NCBI GenBank assembly: GCA_903873545.1 | Contig: CAIQPA010000115.1 | Coordinates: 1-6,181 of the forward strand | Direction: 5' to 3' | DNA: 6,181 nt | DNA from: an uncultured delta proteobacterium | GTDB taxonomy: Bacteria; Myxococcota_A; Bradymonadia; REDH01 | In this document: positions 5,580 through 6,181 of the stretch, piece after piece | Layout of the letters: every line of letters starts with the position of its first letter | Position numbering within the stretch: position 1 is the stretch's first letter | The notes under the pieces: generated by a model | What the model saw: only the letters and a program-made list of their open reading frames with translations | Databases searched by the model: none | What the model was told of the DNA's origin: nothing | Position numbers and translations under genes: made by a program

Positions 5580-6181
5580 ACCGAGCAGACAGCCTCATCG
5601 CCGGCCTCCAACTCACGCGACGACGGAAGCAGGTAGCGACCCACGCAGACCATGCCGGCGGCGTCTAGGTAGTGGCGGCCAGGATCGCCTAGCAGCACCT
5701 CCGCGCCCGCCTCCGCACAGCTCCGGAGCCAGGCCAGCATCGCTCCGGCCATCGGCCCCTCGTAACAGATGTCGCCCGCGAGGATGAGGCCGCCGCGCGG
5801 CGCGAGCGCCGTCACATCGGCCGTCTCCGCGACCAGTTCAACACCGTTCGCCACAGCATTCAGCGCTGCCGCCTCTGCCGCCATCGGATCGATGTCGAGG
5901 CAGTGCACCTGCAGCGCCCCGAGCTTCGCGGCCACGATGCCCACAAGGCCGCTCCCGCTCGCCACGTCGGTCACATCTCTGCCTGCAACCAGCTCCGGAT
6001 GCAGCTGCAGATGATGCGCCAGCCCCACGCCGCCAGCCCAGGGAAAGGCCCAGAAGGGCAGCGCGAGCTCGCCACGCTTCAGCCAATCTGCAGCCTCGTG
6101 CCAGAGCGGAAATGCCGCGTCTGCAGTCCGAAGCAGCACACCCTCCAGCCCCGGCACAGGCGCCAGCCGCGTCTGCGCCAG
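5564..6181 (-). CDS. METTL20-like protein lysine methyltransferase (candidate ETF-beta methyltransferase), 5' end cut by window
   Basis: SAM-dependent class I methyltransferase resembling bacterial METTL20/ETFBKMT proteins, which methylate lysines of the electron transfer flavoprotein beta subunit in the cytoplasm. The 205 visible residues show PFWAFPWAGG (42-51), SAM motif I DVASGSG (72-78), motif II DIDP (96-99), AGDICYE (135-141) after the adenine-binding loop, and LLGDPGRHYL (163-172), a hallmark block of this group. The frame stays open to the window edge. The eight residues before the GTG at 6157 (LAQTRLAP) continue family-like sequence, so that GTG is probably an internal Val and the true start lies beyond base 6181. 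The gene converges on the plus-strand methyltransferase, and the two 3' ends overlap by 16 nt. No etfA/etfB gene is visible here to confirm the target, so related lysine or ribosomal-protein methyltransferases remain possible. Confidence 0.82.
   Translation of the reverse strand: MAQTRLAPVPGLEGVLLRTADAAFPLWHEAADWLKRGELALPFWAFPWAGGVGLAHHLQLHPELVAGRDVTDVASGSGLVGIVAAKLGALQVHCLDIDPMAAEAAALNAVANGVELVAETADVTALAPRGGLILAGDICYEGPMAGAMLAWLRSCAEAGAEVLLGDPGRHYLDAAGMVCVGRYLLPSSRELEAGDEAVCSVYRLV

Noticed and set aside
4743..6181. The two adjacent methyltransferases as parts of a restriction-modification or BREX-like defence system
   Set aside because: One resembles a protein lysine methyltransferase, no nuclease, helicase or specificity subunit is present, and the operon context is tRNA modification.

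Overview
The window is GC-rich bacterial chromosome, almost fully coding, with six protein genes and only one non-coding gap over 30 bases (3076-3187, 112 nt). I see no tRNA, rRNA, CRISPR array, insertion sequence or phage gene. The best taxonomic hint is the lipoprotein: a very short lipobox signal ending LLAAC-GDD, followed by a long Asp/Glu/Thr/Ala linker rich in DT pairs. That style is common in Myxococcota and Bradymonadales-like bacteria (former Deltaproteobacteria). The assignment is an inference from style and GC content only.

Left block (minus strand, 1-3075): a 722-residue secreted lipoprotein with predicted beta-rich N-terminal domains and a TIM-barrel, glycoside-hydrolase-like core (907-3075) is followed after 27 nt by an AEC-family (auxin efflux carrier-like) permease (879 to beyond base 1). 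The two probably form an operon. The gap between them holds a GC hairpin that buries the permease's G-rich ribosome binding site.

Middle: 3076-3187 is a divergent control region with a small AT-rich island that can serve as the -10 region in both directions.

Right block (plus strand, 3188-5579): three genes joined by two ATGA stop/start overlaps. They are tcdA (cyclises t6A37 of tRNA to ct6A), a YhhQ-type queuosine precursor transporter (supplies the base modified at tRNA position 34), and a small DPPY-type SAM-dependent methyltransferase of unknown target. Two of the three serve anticodon-loop modification, so the third is a candidate for an RNA-directed rather than DNA-directed enzyme, though family resemblance alone would suggest a DNA methyltransferase.

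Right edge (minus strand, 5564-6181): a METTL20-like protein lysine methyltransferase (candidate ETF-beta methyltransferase), cut by the window at its 5' end. It converges on the plus-strand methyltransferase and overlaps its tail by 16 nt.

I did not find a clear new defence or mobile system. The points most worth following are the tRNA-modification operon with its orphan methyltransferase, the uncharacterised barrel lipoprotein, and the hairpin-gated permease start.
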